Positions 23,878-31,957 of a stretch of 64,000 nt of DNA are shown here, in pieces. This DNA is from CAIJMU01 sp035530275. Lineage in GTDB: Bacteria > Spirochaetota > Spirochaetia > Treponematales > Rectinemataceae. Where the stretch lies: contig DATKVC010000008.1 of NCBI GenBank assembly GCA_035530275.1, positions 124,001 to 188,000 on the forward strand, in the 5' to 3' direction. Position 1 is the stretch's first letter, and each line of letters begins with the position of its first letter. The position numbers and the translations under genes were made by a program. The notes below the pieces were generated by a model. That model was not told the DNA's origin, did no database searches, and saw nothing but the letters and a program-made list of their open reading frames with translations.

Positions 23878-23907
23878 ACTATACTTCCACGGGTATATAC
23901 TCGTCAA
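23878..23907 (-). promoter_or_regulatory. Promoter of the ArsR-AHSA1 operon
   Basis: On the minus strand TTGACG (23907-23902) and TATAGT (23883-23878) are spaced by 18 bases. The GTG codon begins 7 bases after the -10 box, where transcription should start. No SD site is present between them, which points to a leaderless transcript. Confidence 0.6.
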
Positions 23908-24058
23908 GGCATATAATCAGGAATGCGTGGACCTAACCTGCGCCAGCTGCGTGAGGTCCAGAATTCGCGGTTTGCGGCTGCAGAAGAAAAGATTACTATT
24001 ATCCCTCGCAGTGAATTTTTCGTAGCTGAGAAAAACCAGGGTCTTCTCGGAGGAAAGC

Positions 24059-25054
24059 ATGATCCGAAATCAGTGGTACGCCATTCTCGATTCGGCCGAG
24101 CTCGGGTCGAAGCCCCTGGGCTGCCTCCGCATGGGCGAGCGCCTCGTCCTCTGGCGCGACAAGGGAGGTAAGCCGGTCTGTCATGTCGATCGCTGCGCCC
24201 ACCGGGGCGCATCCCTCGCCCTCGGCAAGGTCCTCTGCGAGGGCGAATATCGCCTGATGTGCCCCTTCCACGGCCTCGAGTACGACGGGCGCGGCATCTG
24301 CACGAAGATCCCGGCCAACGGGGCCGCCGAGCCCGTGCCCGAGGGCTTTCGACTCCAAACCTATCCCGCCAGCGACGCCCATGGCTTCATCTGGATCTTT
24401 TGGTCCGAAGAGGGGGTGGAGCCGACGAGCGGGCCCCGCTGGTTCGAGGATCTCGACGATGACATGTCGAGTTCGACGGTGGCCGACCCCTGGGCCAACC
24501 ATTACAGCCGCTCCATCGAAAACCAGCTCGACATGGCGCACCTGCCCTTCATCCATCACAACACCATCGGAAGGGGCAACGCCACGGTGGTGGACGGACC
24601 CGGCATCCTCATGCGGGACAGGGGCATGTTCGTCTACACCTACAACCGCGTCGACGACGGCAGGCCGAGGCGCAGCACCGAAGAGGTGGCGGCGCCCAAT
24701 CCCGACAAGCCCTTCAAACTCGAGTTCATCTTTCCGAATGTCTGGGAGAATTTCGTGAGCGAAAAGCTGCGCATCGTCGGCGTCTTCGCCCCCGTCGACC
24801 AGGAGAACACGGTCGTCTACCTGCGCTTTTGCCAGTCCTTCATGAAAATCCCGATCCTGCGATCGCTGGTGCAAGCCATCGGCAATCGTATGAACCTGGT
24901 GATCGCCCATCAGGACAGGCGCGTCGTCGAGACCCAGCTGCCCAAAGCCGACGGCACCGGGGCGGGGGAACTCCTCTTCCCGGGAGACAGGGCCATCATG
25001 GAGTACCGCAAGATGCGGCTCGAGGCCTTGAAGGAAACGAAGGCTCGGGCCTGA
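24059..25054 (+). CDS. Rieske non-heme iron oxygenase, oxygenase component
   Basis: 331 residues. The N-terminal Rieske [2Fe-2S] domain has C46-x-H48 and C68-xx-H71 (CAHRGASL and CPFHGLEYDG). The catalytic domain has the mononuclear iron motif NQLDMAHLPFIHH (D, H, H), the bridging Asp included. Size and sequence place it near the pheophorbide a oxygenase/vanillate demethylase branch, which oxidises aromatic or O-methyl substrates with O2 and a reductase. No reductase is encoded nearby. SD GGAGG is 5 bases from the ATG. It is surprising in a genome whose other genes suggest fermentation; roles in oxygen use or detoxification are possible, and the substrate is unknown. Confidence 0.88.
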   Translation: MIRNQWYAILDSAELGSKPLGCLRMGERLVLWRDKGGKPVCHVDRCAHRGASLALGKVLCEGEYRLMCPFHGLEYDGRGICTKIPANGAAEPVPEGFRLQTYPASDAHGFIWIFWSEEGVEPTSGPRWFEDLDDDMSSSTVADPWANHYSRSIENQLDMAHLPFIHHNTIGRGNATVVDGPGILMRDRGMFVYTYNRVDDGRPRRSTEEVAAPNPDKPFKLEFIFPNVWENFVSEKLRIVGVFAPVDQENTVVYLRFCQSFMKIPILRSLVQAIGNRMNLVIAHQDRRVVETQLPKADGTGAGELLFPGDRAIMEYRKMRLEALKETKARA

Positions 25055-25063
25055 GGCCCTCGC

Positions 25064-25699
25064 TCAGCCGCCGTTCGGGCCCTTGAAGGCCTTGAGCACG
25101 ATATCGAGGCTTCCCTCGATCTCGTGGAGTTCGTCGTCGGAGAGCGACTCGAAGGCCTTCGAAAAGCAGGTGTCCATGGTCTGGCGGGCGAAAAGCGCCT
25201 TGTCCGAGCCCTTGGCCGCGAGGTGGACGTAGATGACGCGCCGATCCTCCTCGGAGCGGACCCGCTCGACGATGCCGGCGGCTTCGAGGCGATCGATTAT
25301 GCCCGCGACGGTGGAGGGGCTCGCGTTCATCTCGGCGCAAATCTGGCTCATCGTGAGGGAGCCGGCGTGGGCGACGAGGCGGATCGCGGTGATCTGGGGC
25401 ATCGTCAGGCCGCTCGACGAGAGGGCCTCGGCGATGCGGGCGTTGGCGAGGGAGTTGATCTCACGGACGCGCAGGGCGATGCGGAATGACTGGCGATCGC
25501 GGGGGCTTAGATTCGCGCTGGACAGACCGCCCGGATGTCCTCCAGGATGGCCGCCCGAGACGCCTTCGGGATGTCCTCCCGGATGGCCCATCGGCTGTCC
25601 GCCCGGATGGGAGGGCTGTCCCTCGGGCTGTCCTTCTCCGCCGGCGGGTTCCCCGGCAATTCTCTTTCCCGAATCCTCGTTTCGCATACGATTGGGCAT
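25064..25699 (-). CDS. MarR-family regulator with a His/Gly/Pro-rich N-terminal tail
   Basis: 211 residues from the ATG at 25699 (ATG 25687 is the alternative). Residues about 66-205 are a MarR winged helix (LTMPQITAIRLVAHAGSLTMSQICAEMNASPSTVAGIIDRLEAAG, wing RVRSEEDRRVIYVHL). Residues 16-60 are low-complexity, with four HPGG units (31-34, 39-42, 51-54, 55-58) and one HPEG, which MarR proteins do not normally have. The tail could bind metal or be disordered. The gene diverges from an MFS transporter, the usual MarR/efflux arrangement, and converges with the Rieske gene. Confidence 0.8.
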   Translation of the reverse strand: MPNRMRNEDSGKRIAGEPAGGEGQPEGQPSHPGGQPMGHPGGHPEGVSGGHPGGHPGGLSSANLSPRDRQSFRIALRVREINSLANARIAEALSSSGLTMPQITAIRLVAHAGSLTMSQICAEMNASPSTVAGIIDRLEAAGIVERVRSEEDRRVIYVHLAAKGSDKALFARQTMDTCFSKAFESLSDDELHEIEGSLDIVLKAFKGPNGG

Positions 25700-25718
25700 A
25701 TCCGCAACGGGCTCTCCT

Positions 25719-25740
25719 GTCAAGTTCGCTCCACCTTGAC
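25719..25740. promoter_or_regulatory. Inverted repeat in the MarR/MFS divergent promoter region
   Basis: GTCAAG (25719-25724) and CTTGAC (25735-25740) form an inverted repeat across 22 bases. On the minus strand it supplies a consensus -35 TTGACA for the MarR gene, with TATGCC 17 bases downstream; on the plus strand it supplies TTGACC toward the MFS gene. MarR binding here would block both promoters. Confidence 0.5.
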
Positions 25741-25771
25741 CACCCTTTCCACTCCGTGAGATACCGCCCCC

Positions 25772-26959
25772 ATGCCCATCGTCAAAAAAGGCTTCGGTCT
25801 CATTTATTCGATGCTTTTCGCCATCTTCGTGCTCTTCGGCGCCTCGATGACCCTGGTGGGCGCCATATTGCCGCGCATCTTCACCGACTTCGGCTGGACC
25901 TATGTCGAGGCGGGCATTGTCCTCGCGAGCGGCGCCATCGGCATGTTCCTCGCCACCTTTTTGGGTGGGCGCTTCCTTCATCTCGTCGGGATCAAGGTCC
26001 TCCTCGTGCTGGGCGTCGCCCTCCAAACGGCGGGCCTCGCCTTTTTCGGGAGTTCGCCTTCCCTCCTTTTCAACCTCCTCCTCTACGCGGGCATCGGCTT
26101 CGGCCAGGGCTGCGTCGAGGTGGGCATCGACTGGTCTGTGGTGCGCATGAGCCCGGAAAAGGACGGGCGAGCGATGAATCTCGCCCATGGGGCCTTTTCC
26201 ATAGGCGCCGTCGTCGGGCCCCTCCTCATCGCCCTCGTCCTCGCCTCGGGCCTCGCCTGGAGCCTCACCTTCAGACTCGTCGCCGCCCTCTACGCCCTCA
26301 TCCTCGCCGCCCTCCTGCTCTTGCCCCTCGGACACCTGGGCCGCGAAGAGGGGGGAGAGGGGACGAAGTTGCGCGGGCTCGCCGCCAACCCCGCCTGGTG
26401 GCTGGGCTTTCTTCTTCTCTTTTTCTACGTCGGGGCTGAACTGGGCATCTCGAACTGGAGCTCCGAATTCTTCGTAAAGGTCTTCGGAAGCAGCGTCGAG
26501 CTCGGCGCCCTCACCGTCTCCCTTTTCTGGTTCGGCCTCGTCGCCGGCCGCCTCGGCTTTCCCCTCATCCTCCCCCGCGCGAGGACGGAGCGTCTCCTCC
26601 TCGTCCTCTCCATCCTCTTCGCCGTCTCGGTGGGCCTCATGCTCGCCGCCGGAGGGGCGGGCAAGGCCGCCCTCCCCCTCGGTCTCGTGGCCGTCGCCCT
26701 CGCGGGCCTCGGGGCATCCTGCATCTACCCATCGGGCATCACCCTCGTCAGCGTCGCCTTCCCCATCGGCCAGTCCACGGCCATTGGCTTCGCGGCCACG
26801 GGAGGCGGCCTGGGGGCCTTCGTCTTCCCCTTCGCGATGTCGGCCATTTCAGGCAGGGCGGGCCTCGTGGCGGGCTTCGCCTTCTATGCCCTCCTCGCCA
26901 TCCTCACCGCGGCGACGGCGACGGGTCTAGCGGCGGTCACGAGGAAGAACGCGACATGA
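25772..26959 (+). CDS. MFS transporter
   Basis: 395 residues with about 12 hydrophobic helices and a central cytoplasmic loop (LGREEGGEGTKL around 190-200). The start is at ATG 25772 (MPIVKKGFGLIYSMLFAIF). The cytoplasmic loop between helices 2 and 3 carries GGRFLHLVG, a relic of the MFS motif A. It is similar in layout to FucP/YbjJ-like sugar or drug permeases, but no substrate can be assigned. Divergent MarR control suggests export of a toxic compound or uptake of an aromatic one. The HD-like hydrolase gene starts in an ATGA overlap. Confidence 0.85.
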   Translation: MPIVKKGFGLIYSMLFAIFVLFGASMTLVGAILPRIFTDFGWTYVEAGIVLASGAIGMFLATFLGGRFLHLVGIKVLLVLGVALQTAGLAFFGSSPSLLFNLLLYAGIGFGQGCVEVGIDWSVVRMSPEKDGRAMNLAHGAFSIGAVVGPLLIALVLASGLAWSLTFRLVAALYALILAALLLLPLGHLGREEGGEGTKLRGLAANPAWWLGFLLLFFYVGAELGISNWSSEFFVKVFGSSVELGALTVSLFWFGLVAGRLGFPLILPRARTERLLLVLSILFAVSVGLMLAAGGAGKAALPLGLVAVALAGLGASCIYPSGITLVSVAFPIGQSTAIGFAATGGGLGAFVFPFAMSAISGRAGLVAGFAFYALLAILTAATATGLAAVTRKNAT

Positions 26960-27540
26960 GGGTAAAGGGACCCGGCCCCGACGAGCTCGTCTTTCCCCGC
27001 GAGGGAGGCGATCCGGCGCTCGGGGTCTGGATGCGGGCCACCCGCCTCAAGCGCCTGTTCCGCCAGGGCTGGTTGAAGCGCGGCATCGAGGAGGCAGCCT
27101 GCGAATCGGTGGCCGACCACAGCTTCGGCGTCGCCCTCCTCGCCCTCCTCCTCGCGCCCTCCCAGCCTGGGGTCTTGCGGGAGAGGGCCGTCCTCATGGC
27201 CCTGGTTCACGAGCTCGGCGAGGCCTACGCGGGCGACATAACCCCCGTCGACGGCGTGAGCAAGGAAGAGAAGGCAAGGCTCGAACGCGACTCGATCCTC
27301 CGTGTCCTCGAAGGCTCGCCCGAGGCGGCCTTCGTACTCGAACTCTGGGAGGAATACGAGGCAACGGCCACGCCGACGGCGCGCTTCGTCAAGGAACTCG
27401 ACCGCCTCGAAATGGGCCTCGAGGCGAGCGTCCACGAGGCGGGCGGTTCGGCGGCCATGGGCGAATTCCACGACAGCGCCCGCCGAGCCCTCGTCACGCC
27501 GAACCTGCGGGCCATGCTTGAAGCCGCGATCGCGCGCTGA
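26956..27540 (+). CDS. HD-domain 5'-deoxynucleotidase-like protein (HDDC2/YfbR type) with HD changed to HE
   Basis: 194 residues. The HDDC2/YfbR signature is strong: VADHSFGVALLAL (H55), then MALVHELGEAYAGDITPVDG and VSKEEKARLERD. Family enzymes remove phosphate from dNMPs using the metal-binding HD pair; here the pair is H85-E86 instead of His-Asp. Glu might still bind metal, so activity is uncertain. The first 25 residues are an extra Gly/Pro-rich extension. The start overlaps the MFS stop (ATGA), so translation is coupled, though a functional link with the transporter is not obvious. Confidence 0.8.
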   Translation: MRVKGPGPDELVFPREGGDPALGVWMRATRLKRLFRQGWLKRGIEEAACESVADHSFGVALLALLLAPSQPGVLRERAVLMALVHELGEAYAGDITPVDGVSKEEKARLERDSILRVLEGSPEAAFVLELWEEYEATATPTARFVKELDRLEMGLEASVHEAGGSAAMGEFHDSARRALVTPNLRAMLEAAIAR

Positions 27541-27561
27541 GATCGACGCTGCCCGCGAGAA

Positions 27562-30270
27562 ATGTGGGCTAACCAGATGAGCGCAGCGGAGCTGCCCGGC
27601 TCGGACCTCCCCGTCCATCCCTTTCTGCCGGAAATCGTGGCCCGCCTCCAGGCAGCGGGTATTCTCCTGCTCTCAGCCGAGCCGGGGGCGGGCAAGACGA
27701 GTCTCGTGCCCCTCGCCCTCGCGTCCGCCTTCGACGCCGGCAAGGTGATCGTGGTCGAGCCTCGGCGAGTGGCGGCCATCGCGGCGGCCACCAGGCTGGC
27801 CGAACTCGCCGGCTGGGCCCTGGGCGACGATGTCGGCTACAGGGTGAAGGGCGAGTCGAGGGCCGGCAAGATGACCCGGATCGAAGCGGTAACGGCGGGG
27901 GTCCTCATCAGAATCCTCCAATCCGATCCCTTCCTCGAAGGGGTCGCGACCATCATCTTCGACGAATTTCACGAGCGCTCCCTCGACCTCGATCTCGCCC
28001 TCGCCCTGGCGCGCGAGGCTCGGAGCGCGAGGGCTGCGGAGCTCCGGCTCCTCGTGATGTCGGCCACCCTCGACACCGAGGGATTGGCCGCGAAGCTCGA
28101 GGCTCCGAGCCTTTCCGTGCCCGGCAGGGTGTTTCCGATCGAGACGCGCTGCGCCACCCTCCCTCCCGTCGATCCCCTGCGCTGGGTGGCCGACGCGATC
28201 CTCGAGGCGACCGCAGGCGGAGCGGTTTCGCCCAGCCTGGAGACGGGAAGGGGCCGGGAAATGGGTGGCAGGAGCGTGTCGATCGCGCCGGGGGGAGACA
28301 TCCTCGTCTTTCTTCCGGGCATGGCCGAGATTCTCAAGGTCGAAGGCTATGTCGCCGGCAGGCTCGCGGAACGGGGCATCGAGACGCTCAGGCTCCATTC
28401 CTCCCTCCCCCTCGCCGAGCAACGGCGCGTCATTACCGCTGCCCCCTCGACCGGCTCGAGGGAGGGGGTGCGGCGCCGCGTCATACTCTCGACCTCCATC
28501 GCGGAGACGAGTCTTACCGTGCCGCGGGTGACGACCGTGATCGACTGCGGCCTGGCGAGGGGGAGTCGTTTCGATCGCCGGAGCGGCCTCAATCGCCTCG
28601 TCACGGAACGCGAGTCGGCCGATCGCGCCGAACAGCGCCGGGGACGGGCGGGCCGCCTCGGGCCGGGGCTCTGCCTCCGCGCCTGGACAGCCACCGAGAT
28701 CCTTCCCGAGAGGAGCCCGCCCGAAATTCTCCGGGCCGATCTTTCGGACCTCGTCCTCGAATGCCTGGTCTGGGGCGCGACGTCGCGGACCGAACTTCGC
28801 TGGATCGATCCACCGCCCCGGGCCGCATGGGAGGATGCCCTCGAAACGCTCAGGGGACTGGGGGCGGTCGCAGGCGAGGGCGTTAGGGCAGGCGTTGGCG
28901 AGACGGCAGGCGTCGGCGAGAGAGGCGGCGGGGGTGAATCGGGGCCTGCCCCCCGTGTAACGCAGCGGGGCAGGGAGATGGCTGCCCTCGGCATCGAGGT
29001 AAGGCTCGGAGCCCTCGTCATCGCCGGGCGGCATAAAGAAAAGGCAGCCGTGGGGGAGGCCCGCGGGGACAGTCACCGTGAGGGAAGCAGGGGCCGCGGT
29101 CACGGCACCCTAGCCTGCATCGCGGCCGCCATCCTCGACCGCGGGGGCGCCCCCGGGGGCGGCTCGACCGAGGGGGGCTTCGCGGAGCGCGTCGGGCAGA
29201 TCGCCCAGGGGCGTGACCGCGATCCCCTCGCCGCCACGATTCTGGAAGAGGCCCGACGCATCGCCTCGCGGGCGGGCATCCGCTTCGACGCGTGGGGCGT
29301 GGAGCCGGAGCTCCTCCCCGGCCTCTTCGCCGAGGCCTGGCCCGATCGGATTGCCCGCCGCGTCGAGTTCGGCGGCACCTCGGCGGTCTTCATGCTGCCC
29401 GCCGGACGGCGCATCAAGGCCACCCTGCCCCTGGCCGCTTCGCCCTGGATCGTCGCCCTCGACGCCGACGCGGGCGAGAGCCTGGGGCGCCTGTATTCGG
29501 GCATCGCGATCGGGGAGGCCGAAGCCCTGGAAGGACTCGCTCCCCTCCTCGTCGAAGACACGAGGATCGAATGGAAGGGGCGGGGCTATCGCGCGAGGAG
29601 AATTCGCCGGGCCGGCACCATCGAGCTCTCCTCGACGGCCCTGGGGGTCCTCGACCCTCCCCTCCTCGCCGGAGCCCTGAGGGAGCGCCTCGAAGCCGAA
29701 GGCCTTGCAGCCTTCTTTCCAGACGCAGAGGCCGAGGCCTTTCTCGCGCGCTACCGCTTTTGGAGCTCCCGCCCCGGAAACGAGGGTCTGCCCGATCTCG
29801 AGGGGCGGGGCGCCGCGACCTCAGTGGAGGAGTGGCTCCTTCCCTGGATAGACAGGGATACGGCAGACATCCTTCCGGGAACGAGGCTGCGACAGGCTCT
29901 GGAAGGGCGTCTGTCCCCCGAACTCCTCAGGCGCTTCCGCGTCGAGGCGCCGGAGCGCGTGGAGCTCCCCTCGGGGGCGACGAAGGAGTTGCTCTACGAC
30001 CAAGGTCCCCTTCCCCTCATCGAAGGGAGGGTGCATGAGTTCTACGGTGTCGGCGAACATCCCAAGGTCGCCGGCCTCCCCCTCGTCATCAGGCTCCTCT
30101 CCCCGGCGGGGAGGCCTGTTCAAGTGACCTCGGACCTGCCGGGTTTCTGGAAGGGGGCCTGGGCCGAGGCTCGGAAGGAGCTCCGCGGCCGCTATCCCAA
30201 ACACGACTGGCCTGAAAATCCCGCCCTAGCCCTGCCTTCAAGGAAGGGGCTGAAGCCGCGGCAGACCTAA
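27562..30270 (+). CDS. hrpB: ATP-dependent helicase HrpB
   Basis: 902 residues, slightly long for HrpB (about 810-850). The DEAH/RHA-type core has Walker A EPGAGKTSLVP (about 38-48), DEFH at 134-137, LLVMSATLD, and the C-terminal lobe RVILSTSIAETSLTVPRV and QRRGRAGRLGPGLCLR. HrpB-specific C-terminal domains follow (FFPDAEAEAFLARYRFW, KELLYDQGPLPLIEGRVHEFYG). Two low-complexity insertions, near residues 435-465 and 490-525, are encoded by REP-like repeats (28.87-28.95 and 29.03-29.10 kb) and account for the extra length. The ATG at 27562 is used; ATG 27577 is nearly as likely. The biological role of HrpB in most bacteria is unknown. Confidence 0.9.
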   Translation: MWANQMSAAELPGSDLPVHPFLPEIVARLQAAGILLLSAEPGAGKTSLVPLALASAFDAGKVIVVEPRRVAAIAAATRLAELAGWALGDDVGYRVKGESRAGKMTRIEAVTAGVLIRILQSDPFLEGVATIIFDEFHERSLDLDLALALAREARSARAAELRLLVMSATLDTEGLAAKLEAPSLSVPGRVFPIETRCATLPPVDPLRWVADAILEATAGGAVSPSLETGRGREMGGRSVSIAPGGDILVFLPGMAEILKVEGYVAGRLAERGIETLRLHSSLPLAEQRRVITAAPSTGSREGVRRRVILSTSIAETSLTVPRVTTVIDCGLARGSRFDRRSGLNRLVTERESADRAEQRRGRAGRLGPGLCLRAWTATEILPERSPPEILRADLSDLVLECLVWGATSRTELRWIDPPPRAAWEDALETLRGLGAVAGEGVRAGVGETAGVGERGGGGESGPAPRVTQRGREMAALGIEVRLGALVIAGRHKEKAAVGEARGDSHREGSRGRGHGTLACIAAAILDRGGAPGGGSTEGGFAERVGQIAQGRDRDPLAATILEEARRIASRAGIRFDAWGVEPELLPGLFAEAWPDRIARRVEFGGTSAVFMLPAGRRIKATLPLAASPWIVALDADAGESLGRLYSGIAIGEAEALEGLAPLLVEDTRIEWKGRGYRARRIRRAGTIELSSTALGVLDPPLLAGALRERLEAEGLAAFFPDAEAEAFLARYRFWSSRPGNEGLPDLEGRGAATSVEEWLLPWIDRDTADILPGTRLRQALEGRLSPELLRRFRVEAPERVELPSGATKELLYDQGPLPLIEGRVHEFYGVGEHPKVAGLPLVIRLLSPAGRPVQVTSDLPGFWKGAWAEARKELRGRYPKHDWPENPALALPSRKGLKPRQT
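29065..29084 (+). repeat. Dispersed 20-bp repeat, copy inside hrpB
   Basis: GGGGACAGTCACCGTGAGGG occurs within the hrpB coding region. A copy differing at one base is at 30306-30325, after the gene. Shorter relatives (GGGGACTGTT, GGGGACTATT, GGGGGACAGTCGCC) are at about 33.56, 44.54 and 21.81 kb. Confidence 0.6.
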
Positions 30271-30305
30271 GGAGCCGGCGAAGCCGGGCGGGGGCGGCCG
30301 GGCCT

Positions 30306-30325
30306 GGGGACAGTCACCCTGAGGG
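30306..30325 (+). repeat. Dispersed 20-bp repeat, intergenic copy
   Basis: GGGGACAGTCACCCTGAGGG, one base different from the copy inside hrpB. It sits in the 185-base spacer between hrpB and the next gene, which otherwise shows nothing I can identify. Confidence 0.6.
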
Positions 30326-30455
30326 CGACAACGGGAGGCCGAGCCCGCGTCGAGCACGATAGGCCGCGCCGAACTGCGGGGCGGGCGCTGGGCGCGCAGA
30401 GACTCGTCTTCCACCCATCGTTTACCTCAGAGCCTCGCGCGGGTATCTTGAAAGC

Positions 30456-31673
30456 ATGGATTCGATCCTCGCCCCCCTCGCGGAACGTGGTCTCTGCTTT
30501 TGGGAGACTTCCTTTTCCGCCCTCGACGCCTATTTCGGCCTGGATCGGGCCCCCGTGCGTTTCGTCGCCCTCAAGGCCGATCTCGTGGAGCTCGCGAAGT
30601 CGATCGGGGCCCTGGAGTTCCGGAGCCTGAGCTGGGCGGACGCGAGCGCCGAGGCGGGGGGGCTGACGGTCCATTTCCGCTGTGTCGACGAGGCCTTCCG
30701 CTCCGACGAGGGGATGGTCTCCTTCGCCCCCCTCGACCTCTTTCGCGAGCCGGATTCGCGGCGCTTTTTCGATCCCCGAGGCGTCTACGAGGGATTGCGG
30801 AAGGGGGAGCTGGAGCCGCGGGGGAAGGAGGGAGCCCAGCTTTTCGAGGCTGCCGTCCTCGTCTCCCGCTACGAGTACAGGCTTCCCGAGGCCTATCTGC
30901 CCGCAGCGCCCCGCGAGCTCCCGGCCCATGCCCAAAGGGACCTTTTGTCCCTCATTTTGACCTCGGCCCATCCGGAGCGGGGTCTCGAGCTTCTCCGGAA
31001 ATCGGGCTTCATCGCCGCCTTCTGGCCCGAGCTCGCGGCCCTGCCCGGGACGAGCCAGTCGAAGGAGTACCATCCCGAGGGCGACGCCTGGGACCACACC
31101 CTCGAGACCTTCCGCTACCGCAAGCTGGCCGACCTTCCGCTTTCCCTCGCCCTCCTCCTCCACGACACGGGCAAGCCCGACGCGGCGGCGGCCGACGGCA
31201 AGCGTTTCGCCCGGCACTCGGAAATCGGCGCCGGTCTCGCGCTGCGCTTTCTCTCGCGGCTCGGTTTCGACCGGGAAACCGCCGACACGGTGGGCTACCT
31301 GGTGCGCTGGCACATGCTGCCGGCGGCCCTCCCCCGCCTCCCCATCCAGGCCGCCCGCGAGGCCATCGAGGATTGGCGCTTTCCCCTGCTCCTCGAGCTC
31401 TACCGCTGCGACGAACTCTCGACCTTTCGCGGCCCCGAGGGCTATTATGAGGCCTGCGCGGCCTATCGCGAATACCGCAGGCATCTGCGCAATCCCTTCC
31501 GCGACGAGGAGGGGCGCAAGTTGATGCGGCTCTATGTCGAGGGGGCGCCGCCCTATGTCGCCGCCCAAGCGGCGGCGGGGCGGGCGGCTGCGGGTCGAAA
31601 AGGCAGCTCGCGCCCGGGCTCGGCGCGGGTGGCGAGCGGTAGCGCAAGGGCGCGAAGCGGAGGCAGGCGATGA
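30456..31673 (+). CDS. HD-domain protein related to tRNA nucleotidyltransferase C-terminal regions
   Basis: 405 residues. The central part (about 165-340) resembles the helical and HD domains of CCA-adding/poly(A) polymerases: GLELLRKSGFIAAFWPELAALPG, then DAWDHTLETFRYRKLADLPLSLALLLHDTGKP with HD, and FARHSEIGAGLALRFLSRLGFD. The N-terminal region lacks the nucleotidyltransferase GSxxRG/DxD motifs, so it cannot add nucleotides; a phosphohydrolase role is likely. The last 40 residues are Ala/Arg/Gly/Ser-rich and probably disordered. It overlaps the small gene at 31670 by ATGA, starting a three-gene coupled run. Confidence 0.75.
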   Translation: MDSILAPLAERGLCFWETSFSALDAYFGLDRAPVRFVALKADLVELAKSIGALEFRSLSWADASAEAGGLTVHFRCVDEAFRSDEGMVSFAPLDLFREPDSRRFFDPRGVYEGLRKGELEPRGKEGAQLFEAAVLVSRYEYRLPEAYLPAAPRELPAHAQRDLLSLILTSAHPERGLELLRKSGFIAAFWPELAALPGTSQSKEYHPEGDAWDHTLETFRYRKLADLPLSLALLLHDTGKPDAAAADGKRFARHSEIGAGLALRFLSRLGFDRETADTVGYLVRWHMLPAALPRLPIQAAREAIEDWRFPLLLELYRCDELSTFRGPEGYYEACAAYREYRRHLRNPFRDEEGRKLMRLYVEGAPPYVAAQAAAGRAAAGRKGSSRPGSARVASGSARARSGGRR

Positions 31674-31957
31674 CCGAAGTGTTCTCCTCGTATTTCCAGG
31701 AGGAGGTCCTCGTGCTGAAGACCCTCCTCGACTCGGCGGGCATCGAAAGCGACATTTTCGCTGGCTCCCAATCCGAGCTTGCCCCCTTCTGGAGCATCGA
31801 CTCGGGGGGCTTCCGCCTCATCGTCGGCGACGATGACGCGGAGGACGCCAGGGCCCTCGTCGCGGAACACAAGCGGCTCAAGGCCGCCGGAGAGGTTTCG
31901 CGAGGACAGGGCGGCGAGGGCCAGAGTGATGGGCAGGGCGGAGGCGGTTCGCGATGA
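31670..31957 (+). CDS. DUF2007-family small protein
   Basis: 95 residues. VFSSYFQEEVLVLKTLLDSAGIESDIFAG followed by FRLIVGDDDAEDARALVAEH matches DUF2007 (putative signal-transducing) proteins, a small ferredoxin-like fold. The last 20 residues are Gly/Gln-rich low complexity. It has ATGA overlaps with both neighbours, so the three proteins are made together. Function unknown. Confidence 0.8.
   Translation: MTEVFSSYFQEEVLVLKTLLDSAGIESDIFAGSQSELAPFWSIDSGGFRLIVGDDDAEDARALVAEHKRLKAAGEVSRGQGGEGQSDGQGGGGSR

Noticed and set aside
23872..23907. Longer N-terminus of the ArsR protein from a TTG start
   Set aside because: The TTG is part of the -35 box TTGACG and the added residues do not fit the ArsR fold.
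25525..25610. CRISPR-like or tandem-repeat array
   Set aside because: The GGATG-type repeats are short, uneven and in frame with the MarR N-terminal HPGG tail; there are no spacers.
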